Source of the DNA: a virus
DNA: 35,055 bases
Reading direction: 5' to 3' (one strand)
IMG/VR virus record: IMGVR_UViG_3300018049_000070
Span: 1 to 35,055 of that record
The translations under genes were made by a program, and so were the position numbers. Each line of letters begins with the position of its first letter. Position 1 is the stretch's first letter. Of this stretch, positions 22,742 to 33,263 are shown in pieces. The notes under the pieces were generated by a model. The model saw nothing but the letters and a program-made list of their open reading frames with translations. It had not been told where the DNA came from and made no database searches.

Positions 22742-25700
22742 TTACTTCTGTAAAGCGATTGCCCTCATATCTTTTACTAAAGGAACCGTTTGTGTTCCAC
22801 TAGAAGTCATTACAATCTTAATAGCAAAAGTCTTAAATGTCGCATGAATAGAACCATCACCTGCTCTATAAGTAACAACCTCATTATTAGAACTATTAAG
22901 TCTAGCATGAGAGTTAGCAGTTGTTAAGAAACCTTGACCATCAGTGTTAGCACCAAACCCAAATTCAAACTCTTTATAATCTGTAGTGTCTACAGAATCA
23001 GAATAAGTGTTACTTGAAGTTAATTGAACTAACGGTGAGTAATCTTTATCACTGAAACCTTCAGCATCTTCAGGATTATGAATACGAGCATAAACTGTAA
23101 TGTTTGTTCCTTGAGGTTTATAAGAAGTTAAGAATACTTTCAAATCTTCAGCATCTTGACCATCTGCCAATTCTACTGGTTTAGAGATATATCTCATTGA
23201 AGCAGAACCAACCTCTTTATGTTCATCAGTATTTGTATTATTGATAATATTTTCAATAATCAAACCATTTGTTCTAGCAGTATCAAATACTGGTGATACA
23301 TTAGGGTCTGAAGAAGTGAATGTTCCTTTCAATACAAGAGACTTACGAGAATCACTAACTGGTGTTAAACCTGCCTCGTTAGTCTTAGAGTAAACCTTCT
23401 TCTCACCATCTAAGAAATTATTTTCGATACCTAAATCAACATTTGTGAATGATGAACCAATAACTCCAGAAGTTGATGTTGTTCTAACAGACCAACTTGA
23501 AGCAGTGTTACCATAATTGATTTGTGGAACTTTAGGAACTAAAGAGTTAAGAATCAAGTTATCTACTGAAGTTACTCTAGCAGTAGCACCAGATACTTGA
23601 CCTCTAATATAACCATTAGCATGATTACCACTTGAAGTATCAATATAAAGTTTATTGTTTGTTGTATCAACAAAGTTAACAAAACCAGTGTTAGCAGAAA
23701 TACTTACAGAGTTAATCTGTCCAGCACCACTTGTAAAGTTAGAACTTAGAACTGCTACTGAACCATTTGAACTAGCAAGTGATGTCCAACCACTTGTTCC
23801 ATATGGGTCAATACGAACGATACAAGTACCATTAGCATATTCTTGAACAATCTCTCTGACCGTTCCGTTAGCAGATGTTCCAGTTGTGTTAGCAAGAACT
23901 GTTCCTACTGTAATGTAATCTCCAGCAGCATTACCACTTACACCTTGAATCGCAACAAGAGATTCACCAACAATCTTTTCACCTCTATTAAATGTGCCAT
24001 AGAAGTTATCAACTGTAAAGTAATCAATCTCATCGTTCTCCATGTAAACTGTTCCAGAAGAACCAAACGACGCTTTGTATAATGTGTATTTAACATCTTC
24101 ATCTTGAATTGGAGACCAAGTCTTATTATCAGCAGATGAGAATAAAATACCAGTAGCAGGTTGCTTATTAATTAATTCATTAGTATTTACATCTGTGCCA
24201 CCCATTTGACCAACCCATAGAGTATAGTCGTCTGAATTACCTCCAGGAATTACTGAGAAACAATAATCAGTATTGTTCTTCAGATATACTGGTGAATCGA
24301 ATGTAAATGTTGTAGCAACCGATGCTGAGTTAGCATATGGGTTTACTTCACTTGGTTGTAATGTCTTAGAACCATAAGGAACAATAGTTTGTGTTGGGAA
24401 ACCTTGTTCCATTTCTCTAATCTGAACTGTAATTGGGTATGTCGAAGACTTCTTACCGAAGAATAAATCCATCTTAGTAATGAATACACCATCTGAATCT
24501 GCGTCAGTAGTTACAGTAAATGATTGTGAGATTGGGTCAGTTGAAGGGAATCTTGTAACAACTGAGGTTAATGTTCTATTATCAGTTACTTGAGCAGTAG
24601 CAATCTGAGGTGTCTTGATATTAATTGAAGAACCTCTTTGTGTAACATCTAAACCAATAGAAGTATAATCACCGTGAGCAGAAGTTGTAACAAGGTCTGC
24701 TTGAGTAATAGCATTTGAAATATCTTTTAATTCAAATCTTCTTGTTCCTACTCTGAATTTTAAATCTTCATCATTTGGTATTCTGAATACACCATAAACA
24801 TTACCGTTTGAATCAGTAGTTAGTGTAGAACCTTCAACAGCAGTGTTTGCGAATGAAGAGTTAGCAGGAGTACAATATGAACTTACAGACTCGTCATCGA
24901 AGAATGGATAAACTCTAGTATTAGGTTTCATTCTTGTTCCAGTAAACTGAACTAAACGAGAACGCATATAATCTCTAACTGCTACATTTTCTACAAAGTT
25001 ACCAATAGAGAATGTTTCAGTTGAAGGTGATACAAAAGTTGATACACCATTTCTGATTTGTTCTGTTTGAGTGGTTGTTCTTGTTCCACCACCAACACTT
25101 TCATTACTTCTGTTGGTTGATGTTGTTCTCCAATTACCCCAATCAATACCAGTAATACCAGTGCGATTTGCGATATCTTCAATAGCAGAATACATACCAT
25201 CAAAGTCAACTTGGATGTCTGGGAGTGTGGTGGTATCACCTAAGTTGTCGATTGATGGGTTTAGTAAAACTTCACCTTTCCAATTAAATGTTAATTCTTG
25301 AACTGGGTTTCTTTGTTTACTTGCGAATGGTTGTTTACCCATCTCAGCATGAGAGTAAGATAGAGTTACCAAATCACCAGTCTTAGTTACACCACTTGAT
25401 GTAAATGATATATCTTTACTTAGACTAATATCTGCTCTATTGAATGTAGGTCTTAATAGTGTATTGTTTCTATCAATAGCAGCACGGTAACCAACCAAAC
25501 TAGAATCAGCAAGGTTATGACCGTCGAAGTTATCTACAAAGAAACCATTCTTAAATCTATCTAAACCAGTTGAACCAAAGATTTGCTTGTTCTTAGCACT
25601 TGCTTCTAGTGAATTAAGTGATGAATAATACTCAAGGTTCTTAACTCTCTCTTCGATAGCACGAAGGTCTTTCATCGTGTATCTTCTATTGTTTTCTAAA

Positions 25701-28621
25701 TCTAGTGTTACAGCATAATCGTTTCTTTCATATACTTTAGAAACATATGGTGAAAGTGAAGGGTATACTGGAACATTTAAAACACCAAGTGTCATCGCAC
25801 CACCCAACTCATCTGGAGTCTTAGGTGTTAATGCTGAAATACCTTTTGTGACTTCTACTTTACCCTCTGGAGTTAAAACGACTCTATCTTTACGAGGTAA
25901 GTAGTAATCAATATCAGTTTGATAGTTTTCATCTGGAGTTGGCATATGTGAACCAGTTGACTGAATCGCAAAACTTGTGAGTGTTGAAGGATTAGTCGGT
26001 GCTAAAGCAACTGTTCCAGTTGAAGATGGGGCAGCAGTGTTTGCCTTAATAGGTCTAAAGTCTACCGCATCTCTTAAATCATATACTTTACCAGTTGTAG
26101 GTGAAGTAAATAACGGTATTTCTTGTGTAGTAATAGCAGTAGTATTTGATGCCAATGCGTCATCAATTGGGTATGAATCTACAGAAAGATAACCAATACC
26201 ACTTGAATAGTTTCTACCGAAGTAGTTGAACTTAACCATCAAACCTTTGTTAGTTAAGTCTAAGGTTGAAGTTGCTTTTTGTTTTAAGAAAGAACCATCA
26301 TACATAGCATCCTTCATACCAGTATCTAATTCAAAGTGTGAAGTAACATCAGTATCAGAAGTTGTTACTGAAGTGTTTGTTCCTGAGTATACTGCTACAA
26401 GTTTAAATGCGTCAGCAACACCTAACGACCAAGGACCGTTCTTACTTGCTGAGTGTGAACCAGTATTAATGTGAACATACTTATTCTTGTTAACTGACTT
26501 AGCAGTTTCATTTGCTGATGTTCTTAATCTATTGTAGATAACAGAAGCAGTAAATGTAGAAGCAAGGTTCGCATTTAAATCGATTTGATGTTGAGTTGAT
26601 GTTGATGTAATTTCTACACCAGTCGCACCAGTGTTCCAAATCCAACCAGTTGGGAAATGTTTAGTATGAGCAATAGTTAAACCACTACCAGTATAACCGA
26701 ATGTATTAGCAACTTTAATAGAGGTATCATTTGTAATTTCAGTAATACGAGATGTTAAAGTGTTAGCACCATGTGTGAAACGAATAAAGTCACCAACAGC
26801 ATAATCACCATCAAAGTTAGTTGATGAACCAGTAATTGTATTACCACTAAACGCAGTTACTTGACCAGTTAAACCACTTGTGGTTACTGCTGAAGTAGAA
26901 ATGATAATAACATTTCTTTCTTCTGCCTCTGATAAAGAACCAGTTTCATTCATTGTTTCAGTAGCACCAGTATGAGCAGTGTTTGCTGTTACTGTTACTG
27001 TTCCATCAGTAGCAACTGTTACAGAACTTTCATTTCTATAAACGAACTGTTGAGAAGCAAGTGTTTTACTACCAGACTGTGTGAATGGGAAAACAAGAGT
27101 ATTTAATCCAGGTTCTTGTAGTTTAGCATTACCATCAGATTCAAGAACGATATCTGCCATTGAATCTGGATAAGAAGCATTTGAATTTTCTTCGTAAATA
27201 CCTCTTACATCAGAGAATGATTTACCACTATTCATTTGAACATCGAATAGATAGATTCTAAATTGACCGTTGTATGTTCCTGGATTACCAGAATGCCATT
27301 GAATACCTCTTACACGAGCAGTTCCAATTTCTGTTCCAGTGACACCTTGACCACCAACATTTAAACCAGAGTAACCTTTTTGAGCAGCATCTCTTAATGA
27401 TACTTGACGAAGACCTTGAAAGTCCCAAGTACCCACAACCTCTTTAGCATAAACATAGTTACCAATTGCTTGACCGATTACACGACCTTCTTTAGTAGCA
27501 TAGTCTGTTGCTTTGTCTACATCTCTGAATACAGAAGACTCGATAGCAATACGATTACCAGAAACATAACCAATACCTTTTTCTACCTCAACAACAAGTT
27601 TCTGATTGTCACCACCTTCAGCAGCAGTATAACGACCTAAGTTGTTTGTGCCTTTAAGATTCTCTCTAACACGAAGGTTAAAAGGTTCGATAGCATAGTT
27701 ACCACTTGTTTCGTATTGTCTATTACTAATATATTTACCAATATCTGAATAAGTTGTATCAGTAAACTTTTGAATAACTTTACCATTCTCGATTTGAGCA
27801 ATCGTAAAGAATGTTGTTGTGTTAGCAGCAGTCAAACTTCTTACATTTAGAGTCGGAACCATCTTAAGACGGTTTGCTCCTGGAGCAGCATAGTTAGTTG
27901 AACCAGTTGAGTTATCTAGTAATGAAGAATCTGCGTTTGAATCGATTAAACTTTCAGTTGTTTCAAAACCAAGTCTCTTACTTGGAGTTGTTGAATATTT
28001 GTCAACAATAACACCTTGAGCATCAACACGAACGAAATGTCCTTTATGATAAACAATACCATCACTTACTGTTGCTCTGAAACCTTTACCAGTGGCACCA
28101 GTTACAATTGTATTAGCAGCAACAACAAAAGAATTATCTGAAGAATTTCTTAAAATTATTTGTTCGTTGTTAGCAAAAGTTTGTGTAGTGTTATTAGCAC
28201 CACTATTAGTATATTCTACAAAGATAGAAAGATAATTTGGAGTAGCAGCCTCAGAACCATCTTTAGCATCGATTAGTTTAGCAGTAACACCAGAAGTTTC
28301 TCCAGTTATAACGGCGTTGGCAATCTTTCCACCACTGAAGAAGTCTGATAATAATACTACTCGGTTATTTGCTGAGTCCTTATCTCTTAATTTAACATAC
28401 TGAACTTCTGCGGTCTGAACACCACATCCAGTAATTACTGTTCCATCTACAACAACTTCATTAGCAAATCTTTCGATTTGATTCTGAAGAATCGTTTGTA
28501 GTTGAGTTAATTCCCTTGCTTGAACCGCATATCCTGGACGAAATAAAACTCGATGAAAGTTTTTATCTTCGTTGAAGTCGTCAAAGTAAGGTGATTGATT
28601 TAAATTTGTTTCGATTGCCAT
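22742..28621 (-). CDS. Giant baseplate/tail structural protein, DUF4815 type
   Basis: The 1959-residue product starts with the DUF4815 signature: NQSPYFDDFNEDKNFHRVLF, RPGYAVQARELTQLQTILQN and QIERFANEVVVDGTVITG (within about the first 65 residues). A long series of beta domains follows. Around the middle, ENNRRYTMKDLRAIEERVKN marks a conserved helix, after which come SYSHAEMGKQPFASKQRNPV and a jelly-roll-like stretch with FTFDSPVYLKNNTDYCFSVI. The C-terminal part has KPVELADGQDAEDLKVFLTS and ends LVKDMRAIALQK. It follows gp8, where T4 has gp9, gp10 and gp11, and no recognisable copies of those genes are present. It therefore probably replaces some of them as the baseplate periphery and fibre mount. 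That role is inferred from position and size. Confidence 0.8.
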   Translation of the reverse strand: MAIETNLNQSPYFDDFNEDKNFHRVLFRPGYAVQARELTQLQTILQNQIERFANEVVVDGTVITGCGVQTAEVQYVKLRDKDSANNRVVLLSDFFSGGKIANAVITGETSGVTAKLIDAKDGSEAATPNYLSIFVEYTNSGANNTTQTFANNEQIILRNSSDNSFVVAANTIVTGATGKGFRATVSDGIVYHKGHFVRVDAQGVIVDKYSTTPSKRLGFETTESLIDSNADSSLLDNSTGSTNYAAPGANRLKMVPTLNVRSLTAANTTTFFTIAQIENGKVIQKFTDTTYSDIGKYISNRQYETSGNYAIEPFNLRVRENLKGTNNLGRYTAAEGGDNQKLVVEVEKGIGYVSGNRIAIESSVFRDVDKATDYATKEGRVIGQAIGNYVYAKEVVGTWDFQGLRQVSLRDAAQKGYSGLNVGGQGVTGTEIGTARVRGIQWHSGNPGTYNGQFRIYLFDVQMNSGKSFSDVRGIYEENSNASYPDSMADIVLESDGNAKLQEPGLNTLVFPFTQSGSKTLASQQFVYRNESSVTVATDGTVTVTANTAHTGATETMNETGSLSEAEERNVIIISTSAVTTSGLTGQVTAFSGNTITGSSTNFDGDYAVGDFIRFTHGANTLTSRITEITNDTSIKVANTFGYTGSGLTIAHTKHFPTGWIWNTGATGVEITSTSTQHQIDLNANLASTFTASVIYNRLRTSANETAKSVNKNKYVHINTGSHSASKNGPWSLGVADAFKLVAVYSGTNTSVTTSDTDVTSHFELDTGMKDAMYDGSFLKQKATSTLDLTNKGLMVKFNYFGRNYSSGIGYLSVDSYPIDDALASNTTAITTQEIPLFTSPTTGKVYDLRDAVDFRPIKANTAAPSSTGTVALAPTNPSTLTSFAIQSTGSHMPTPDENYQTDIDYYLPRKDRVVLTPEGKVEVTKGISALTPKTPDELGGAMTLGVLNVPVYPSLSPYVSKVYERNDYAVTLDLENNRRYTMKDLRAIEERVKNLEYYSSLNSLEASAKNKQIFGSTGLDRFKNGFFVDNFDGHNLADSSLVGYRAAIDRNNTLLRPTFNRADISLSKDISFTSSGVTKTGDLVTLSYSHAEMGKQPFASKQRNPVQELTFNWKGEVLLNPSIDNLGDTTTLPDIQVDFDGMYSAIEDIANRTGITGIDWGNWRTTSTNRSNESVGGGTRTTTQTEQIRNGVSTFVSPSTETFSIGNFVENVAVRDYMRSRLVQFTGTRMKPNTRVYPFFDDESVSSYCTPANSSFANTAVEGSTLTTDSNGNVYGVFRIPNDEDLKFRVGTRRFELKDISNAITQADLVTTSAHGDYTSIGLDVTQRGSSINIKTPQIATAQVTDNRTLTSVVTRFPSTDPISQSFTVTTDADSDGVFITKMDLFFGKKSSTYPITVQIREMEQGFPTQTIVPYGSKTLQPSEVNPYANSASVATTFTFDSPVYLKNNTDYCFSVIPGGNSDDYTLWVGQMGGTDVNTNELINKQPATGILFSSADNKTWSPIQDEDVKYTLYKASFGSSGTVYMENDEIDYFTVDNFYGTFNRGEKIVGESLVAIQGVSGNAAGDYITVGTVLANTTGTSANGTVREIVQEYANGTCIVRIDPYGTSGWTSLASSNGSVAVLSSNFTSGAGQINSVSISANTGFVNFVDTTNNKLYIDTSSGNHANGYIRGQVSGATARVTSVDNLILNSLVPKVPQINYGNTASSWSVRTTSTSGVIGSSFTNVDLGIENNFLDGEKKVYSKTNEAGLTPVSDSRKSLVLKGTFTSSDPNVSPVFDTARTNGLIIENIINNTNTDEHKEVGSASMRYISKPVELADGQDAEDLKVFLTSYKPQGTNITVYARIHNPEDAEGFSDKDYSPLVQLTSSNTYSDSVDTTDYKEFEFGFGANTDGQGFLTTANSHARLNSSNNEVVTYRAGDGSIHATFKTFAIKIVMTSSGTQTVPLVKDMRAIALQK

Positions 28622-28636
28622 TTTATCTACCTATCT

Positions 28637-30421
28637 TTAAAAATCTAAGATTATTTTAATATCTTCCGTTTGGTCAGGGTCTCTTGTTACTGGTTGAACA
28701 TTTTCAACAAATAACACTTCTCCTGAGAATGTATTTGCTTCTGGACCTTTAATTGCTTCAATAGTAGCAATCTGAGTATCAGAAGTTGATTTCAAAATTA
28801 TATCATCTTTTGTAAATTCTGTTTGAGCACCCTCACCACAAACTGAGTTAAGGTATGCTACATAAAAAGAACTATCAGCAACTGTTTCATCATCACGAAT
28901 ATAAGCAACAACTGCGTTAGCCCCTCTAACAGCATTATCTAAAGCATTGGTTGCTCTTGATGTAGGACTTAAGTCTGTTACAAAAGGTAATGTTCCTAAC
29001 TCAGCAGCAAGTCTAACTCTTTCATTAGTAATTAGGTCACCAATAGCAAGAGGATTAACTGGGTTACTACCATCCATACTATTATATGAAATTTGAGCAC
29101 GATGTGTTAATCTCAATGTGTCTGGACTGTTTGATGTGTTTGCTACATATTCTGTAGATACTGTATTATTATTTGCGTCTACCTTTAATACTGGGTCTTT
29201 CAATACTGTAATTGTTCTGAAAGATGTATTAGAAGGTATGTATCCATTACCGTTAGCAGACAAACCATCGCTTACACCTAGTTTAACATTGATACAAATT
29301 TTATCTGAACCCAATTCTCTAACCGCATCTGAACCGTGACCACCAGACGGACTAATATAAGCATTAGCAGTCGCACCAGAACCGTGAATTGAATTTGATG
29401 TAATTAATACCTCTGCTGAAGTATATTTAGAACCGACACTAATTATATTTACATTAGAAATAGCACCAGTAGAAGTGTCTACTTCAGAATATGCTTTAGC
29501 ACCAGTGCCGTCACCGAGTATTGTAACTGTTGGTGAAATAACTACACGAGAGTCTGTGTTACATACAGTAGAGAACGCAGTATTAACTGTCAATGTTTTA
29601 GTTGTTCCACTATATTTAATAATTCTTCTTAATTGTCCAGCACCAGTTCCTGAGATAACATAAACTGATGAACCATTATAATATTTGTCAATTGAACTTG
29701 GTGGGTTATCTCCAGCAGCAGATAATCTTAAAGTAGTAACACCACCTGCTTCAATAGCACCGTTTGCTACAGTGTGATATCCTGAACCAGTGTTTACTGT
29801 TTCTGCGATTTCGATAGCACCATTTACAGCAGCATTTTGAACTGCTAATTGTCTATCACTTTCAATACTACCATCACCAGCAGTAATTGTTTTTACTGGA
29901 ATATGTGAAGCAGTTTGGAATTTATTTGCCTCACCCAAAGAAACTGTATACATATACTTCCAAGTATAACCATCAGAAGTAGTGAAAGGTAGAGTTGAGA
30001 AACCAGTTGGTTTTACTGTAGAAGCACCACCTTTATTATTGTATAGACATTTGTATACATTATTTTCATTTGTGAAAACCCAACCTTTTCTTTCATAAAA
30101 GTCTTTGTCGGTATGACGATACATAGAATAGACTGTTCCAGACTCCCAATCATATCTTTCAGTTACATGCGAGTAATCACCATCGTTAACCTTTTTACCA
30201 GCAATCATTTGACGATGAACTTCGTGTCTTAAATACTGGTCGTTATCTACTGGTTCGTCTGGAGTTGGTTCATTTTCCCAAGCAGTTTGTCTACCAATTG
30301 TAACATATAGAATTACAGAACCTTTACTATTACGACCATCAATAGGGTCATTAATAGAATGAGCAAATGCTTTCGCATTTGAGATTGATAATTCTTTTGT
30401 TGCGTATGTATATGTCGCCAT
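28637..30421 (-). CDS. gp8: Baseplate wedge protein gp8
   Basis: gp8 is a dimeric component of the baseplate wedge that binds gp7 and gp10 in T4. The 594-residue product is much longer than T4 gp8 (334). The N-terminal part carries the recognisable pieces: GSVILYVTIGRQTAWENEPT, then VNDGDYSHVTERYDWESGTV, a VYKCLYNNKGGAST segment and DGYTWKYMYTVSLGEANKFQ (compare DGYVWEYLFEIP in T4). The very end, DQTEDIKIILDF, matches the DQTEEINILFTF end of T4 gp8. The extra length is a beta-rich insert in the middle (about 200-520). It overlaps the gp7-like gene by one base (TAATG). The gp6-gp7-gp8 order is the T4 order. Assignment is confident. Confidence 0.9.
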   Translation of the reverse strand: MATYTYATKELSISNAKAFAHSINDPIDGRNSKGSVILYVTIGRQTAWENEPTPDEPVDNDQYLRHEVHRQMIAGKKVNDGDYSHVTERYDWESGTVYSMYRHTDKDFYERKGWVFTNENNVYKCLYNNKGGASTVKPTGFSTLPFTTSDGYTWKYMYTVSLGEANKFQTASHIPVKTITAGDGSIESDRQLAVQNAAVNGAIEIAETVNTGSGYHTVANGAIEAGGVTTLRLSAAGDNPPSSIDKYYNGSSVYVISGTGAGQLRRIIKYSGTTKTLTVNTAFSTVCNTDSRVVISPTVTILGDGTGAKAYSEVDTSTGAISNVNIISVGSKYTSAEVLITSNSIHGSGATANAYISPSGGHGSDAVRELGSDKICINVKLGVSDGLSANGNGYIPSNTSFRTITVLKDPVLKVDANNNTVSTEYVANTSNSPDTLRLTHRAQISYNSMDGSNPVNPLAIGDLITNERVRLAAELGTLPFVTDLSPTSRATNALDNAVRGANAVVAYIRDDETVADSSFYVAYLNSVCGEGAQTEFTKDDIILKSTSDTQIATIEAIKGPEANTFSGEVLFVENVQPVTRDPDQTEDIKIILDF

Positions 30422-33261
30422 TAAATACTTCCCGATTCGTAATAAACATTAGCACCAGACAAATTACTATTTGCCCATGCTATATTAACATTAGCAGCAG
30501 TATCACTCGATACAACATTTAGTGGTATTGAATAGAATTCACCGTGAGCATATTCGATAATCACAGTTCCGTTATTCGCAAACTCATTTGTAAAGGTTGT
30601 GCTACTACCAGTTAAATCATAACTACCATTATTTATACTGATTGAACCATTACCTTGTAATCGTTTTTTGTTCGATGTTGATGCTGTAACTTGAACAGCA
30701 ACATTTGCTAAAGAACGATAACGACCGAATAAAGCCATACCAGCAGGGTGAACTAATTTCAATACAGTATCTCTATATCTGTCTAGAGAAATACCAGACA
30801 CAACTTCGTATGCGTATTCTTGATAGAACTCAGAATCTTGTAAATAACCTCTCAATGAAGAGATATGAGAACGAGTAGTTGCGTAATAACCTTCTGCGTT
30901 AGCAACACCTTCTAAATCTAAAGTAACCTCAGCACTTGATGCGTTAACTCTAGTTGTTGATTCTATTGTAACAGTTTCATTGTCTCTATGTGAGAAACCA
31001 GAGTCAAGAACTCTAAGAGCAGTAACTGTTCCGTTCGCACCAACTGTTCCTCTGATATTAGCATTCTTACCTAAGACACCTTCATCTTGTACAAATACAA
31101 TTTGACCATTACCAACAAGACCTCTTGTCTTAACTTGACTTCTTGTATCTGCGTCTCCACCTTGAACATAAGACGAATCATATATCTCAAAGTTAGCAGT
31201 TACATTATTTGCCCAATTAATATTTCCTGGACTTCTTTGTAATTCATCTTGCCATACACGAACAGTCATTTCATATGTTCCGTTAGCATATTGTGCTACA
31301 CTAATACCTTGATTAGGAACAGCACCACCTTTAACATGCGCCGTTACACCAGTTGAAGGTTGAACTACTTTATCGTTTGTATCTAGTTTAGTAAACGCAC
31401 TATTACCAGTTCCCCAGTTTTCATCATCTGATTGTAATGTAATATATGCTTCGCCGATACCGAGAGCAGATATGTCAGCATCAACCACAGAAATATCTGG
31501 GGCGACCGTATAACCAGTGCCACCAACCTTTAATGATAGTTGGTCGATTGTTCCGACAGTAGCAGTTTTAAATAATAATGAATCTGATAGTTTAGTATAA
31601 ATGTTTTCTACGGTTGTATTTGATGTTGTCGATACAACATTACCAACAGTTGTATTCGCACCTACAATTCTTAAACCTTCATTTGATAAGAAAGACCTCA
31701 TCGGACCAGTATCATATTGACTGGTTAAATTAGCAGTTGTATTTGAAGTTACATTTACTGTATATAAATCTCTATCATCAGCACCACCTACACCTCTCGT
31801 GTAACCGTTAGCAACTAATGCCACAGATTTAACTACACCAAACGCACCAGATGTGCGACCTACTAATTCTGTTCCTTCTGTTAAAGGTGATAGAGAAGTG
31901 TTTGCTATCCAACCAATCTGAAGGACATGATGACCTACTGTGTTACCACTAAAGGATGAGACAGTACCCACCGTAGTACCCACTGAGGTGTTGATATTTA
32001 CCTTTTCACCGTTCTGAAAGTCTTTGTAACCATCTATGTCAAGAACTACATCTGTGGAGTTATATGCCCTTCTAATAAAGTTTACTTTCGCATTCGCCCC
32101 AGTTGTAACACCAAACAAAGATTTCCCAACTGCGATACTTGGGTCTGAAGTATTTGCGATTACAATAACTGCGTTAGCATGGTCGTGAAAGTCTGTTCCT
32201 GAAGTTACAATTTGACCAGACTCAGGGAAACCATAGTTAGGACTTGATAGTGGTGTATTCGCAAAAGTATCTGTTCTACCATATCCAGAAATGATTGGTG
32301 CTAATAGACCAAAAATATTATTACTTGATATTAAGTTTGTATTTCTAGAAATAGCAAAAGTATCACCAATATCTCCAGGCGCAATCTGGAAGTTTGCGTT
32401 AATACCATCACCACCAGTAATATTAATATTTGTAGAACCAGAAGTTGAAGAAGTATATCCAGAACCACCGTCAAGTAAATTAAATGTAATTGTTCCACCC
32501 AAGTCTTCAACTTTAGTTACAACAACTTTACCGAACTTACCAATAATATCAGATTGAATATCTACAACATCACCGACTCTATATTCAGCACCTGGACTGA
32601 CAATTGTTATAGAATTAATACCTGCTTCAGCAATGGGTGCGTGACCAGTAGCACTGGTATCTGTTTTTAAACGAATAGGTTCTAAGTGAACAAAAGTTCC
32701 TTTTACATTTGATACAAGAACCTGCATCAACTTACGACCACGAATTGTTCTTACAACTACATCTTCTACTAATGCTTCAGCATTTGAATCATTACCTTTA
32801 ATTGTTTTACCAATAAAGTTAAATGTATTCGAATCATAAGGAACAATTAAATATCTGTCGATTCTCCAATCACCATCAGATACTTTTAAAACTTGGTCTG
32901 CTGGATATGAACCATCTACATTCTCGTTATATAAAGAACGGAATAATAATTTGTATGAAGATTCTGTTCCTCTTGTCTCATTAAAGAACTTAATTGCTTT
33001 TGCTAATAATCTTTTATCAGCAAGAGTATCACTAGGAATAGAAGGTAAAAGAGTTGTTCTAAAGTATTCTACATACTCATCGAGTGTTGTATCAATATCT
33101 TTATATGATTGTAGATTTTGAATACCGTCAGTTAGTTTACCAGTTTGTTCTAAGTATTCATAGTATGCTTGAACAAAGAGTAAAAAGTTTTCACCGTCTT
33201 CTTTGTAGAAGTCGGGGAATTGATTCTTAACAAGAGTTGATATCTTGTCTGTAACTGCCAT
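30421..33261 (-). CDS. gp7: gp7-like baseplate wedge protein
   Basis: The 946-residue product lies between gp6 and gp8, where T4 has gp7 (1032 residues). Its first 120 residues resemble a stretch near the C-terminal end of T4 gp7: NFLLFVQAYYEYL compares with NFEAFCEAYIQYL, and TESSYKLLFRSLYNENVD with IEASYKFLFKVLYNEEVE. Near residue 838, DTVLKLVHPAGMALFG compares with SDVIRFVHPVGFGFIA of T4. Between these pieces is a long run of Thr/Asn/Gly-rich beta domains not present at that place in T4, while the large N-terminal part of T4 gp7 is missing. The T4 comparison is from memory. The protein probably bridges gp6/gp53-type wedge parts to gp8. It starts two bases after gp6 ends and overlaps gp8. 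Confidence 0.72.
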   Translation of the reverse strand: MAVTDKISTLVKNQFPDFYKEDGENFLLFVQAYYEYLEQTGKLTDGIQNLQSYKDIDTTLDEYVEYFRTTLLPSIPSDTLADKRLLAKAIKFFNETRGTESSYKLLFRSLYNENVDGSYPADQVLKVSDGDWRIDRYLIVPYDSNTFNFIGKTIKGNDSNAEALVEDVVVRTIRGRKLMQVLVSNVKGTFVHLEPIRLKTDTSATGHAPIAEAGINSITIVSPGAEYRVGDVVDIQSDIIGKFGKVVVTKVEDLGGTITFNLLDGGSGYTSSTSGSTNINITGGDGINANFQIAPGDIGDTFAISRNTNLISSNNIFGLLAPIISGYGRTDTFANTPLSSPNYGFPESGQIVTSGTDFHDHANAVIVIANTSDPSIAVGKSLFGVTTGANAKVNFIRRAYNSTDVVLDIDGYKDFQNGEKVNINTSVGTTVGTVSSFSGNTVGHHVLQIGWIANTSLSPLTEGTELVGRTSGAFGVVKSVALVANGYTRGVGGADDRDLYTVNVTSNTTANLTSQYDTGPMRSFLSNEGLRIVGANTTVGNVVSTTSNTTVENIYTKLSDSLLFKTATVGTIDQLSLKVGGTGYTVAPDISVVDADISALGIGEAYITLQSDDENWGTGNSAFTKLDTNDKVVQPSTGVTAHVKGGAVPNQGISVAQYANGTYEMTVRVWQDELQRSPGNINWANNVTANFEIYDSSYVQGGDADTRSQVKTRGLVGNGQIVFVQDEGVLGKNANIRGTVGANGTVTALRVLDSGFSHRDNETVTIESTTRVNASSAEVTLDLEGVANAEGYYATTRSHISSLRGYLQDSEFYQEYAYEVVSGISLDRYRDTVLKLVHPAGMALFGRYRSLANVAVQVTASTSNKKRLQGNGSISINNGSYDLTGSSTTFTNEFANNGTVIIEYAHGEFYSIPLNVVSSDTAANVNIAWANSNLSGANVYYESGSI

Positions 33262-33263
33262 TC

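Noticed and set aside
22736-22743. AATAAATA as a late promoter for the 66-residue protein (also at 18984-18991 before the 111-residue gene)
   Set aside because: Each differs from the late box at one base, overlaps the stop codon of the previous gene and lies only a few bases before the start codon, leaving no room for a leader.
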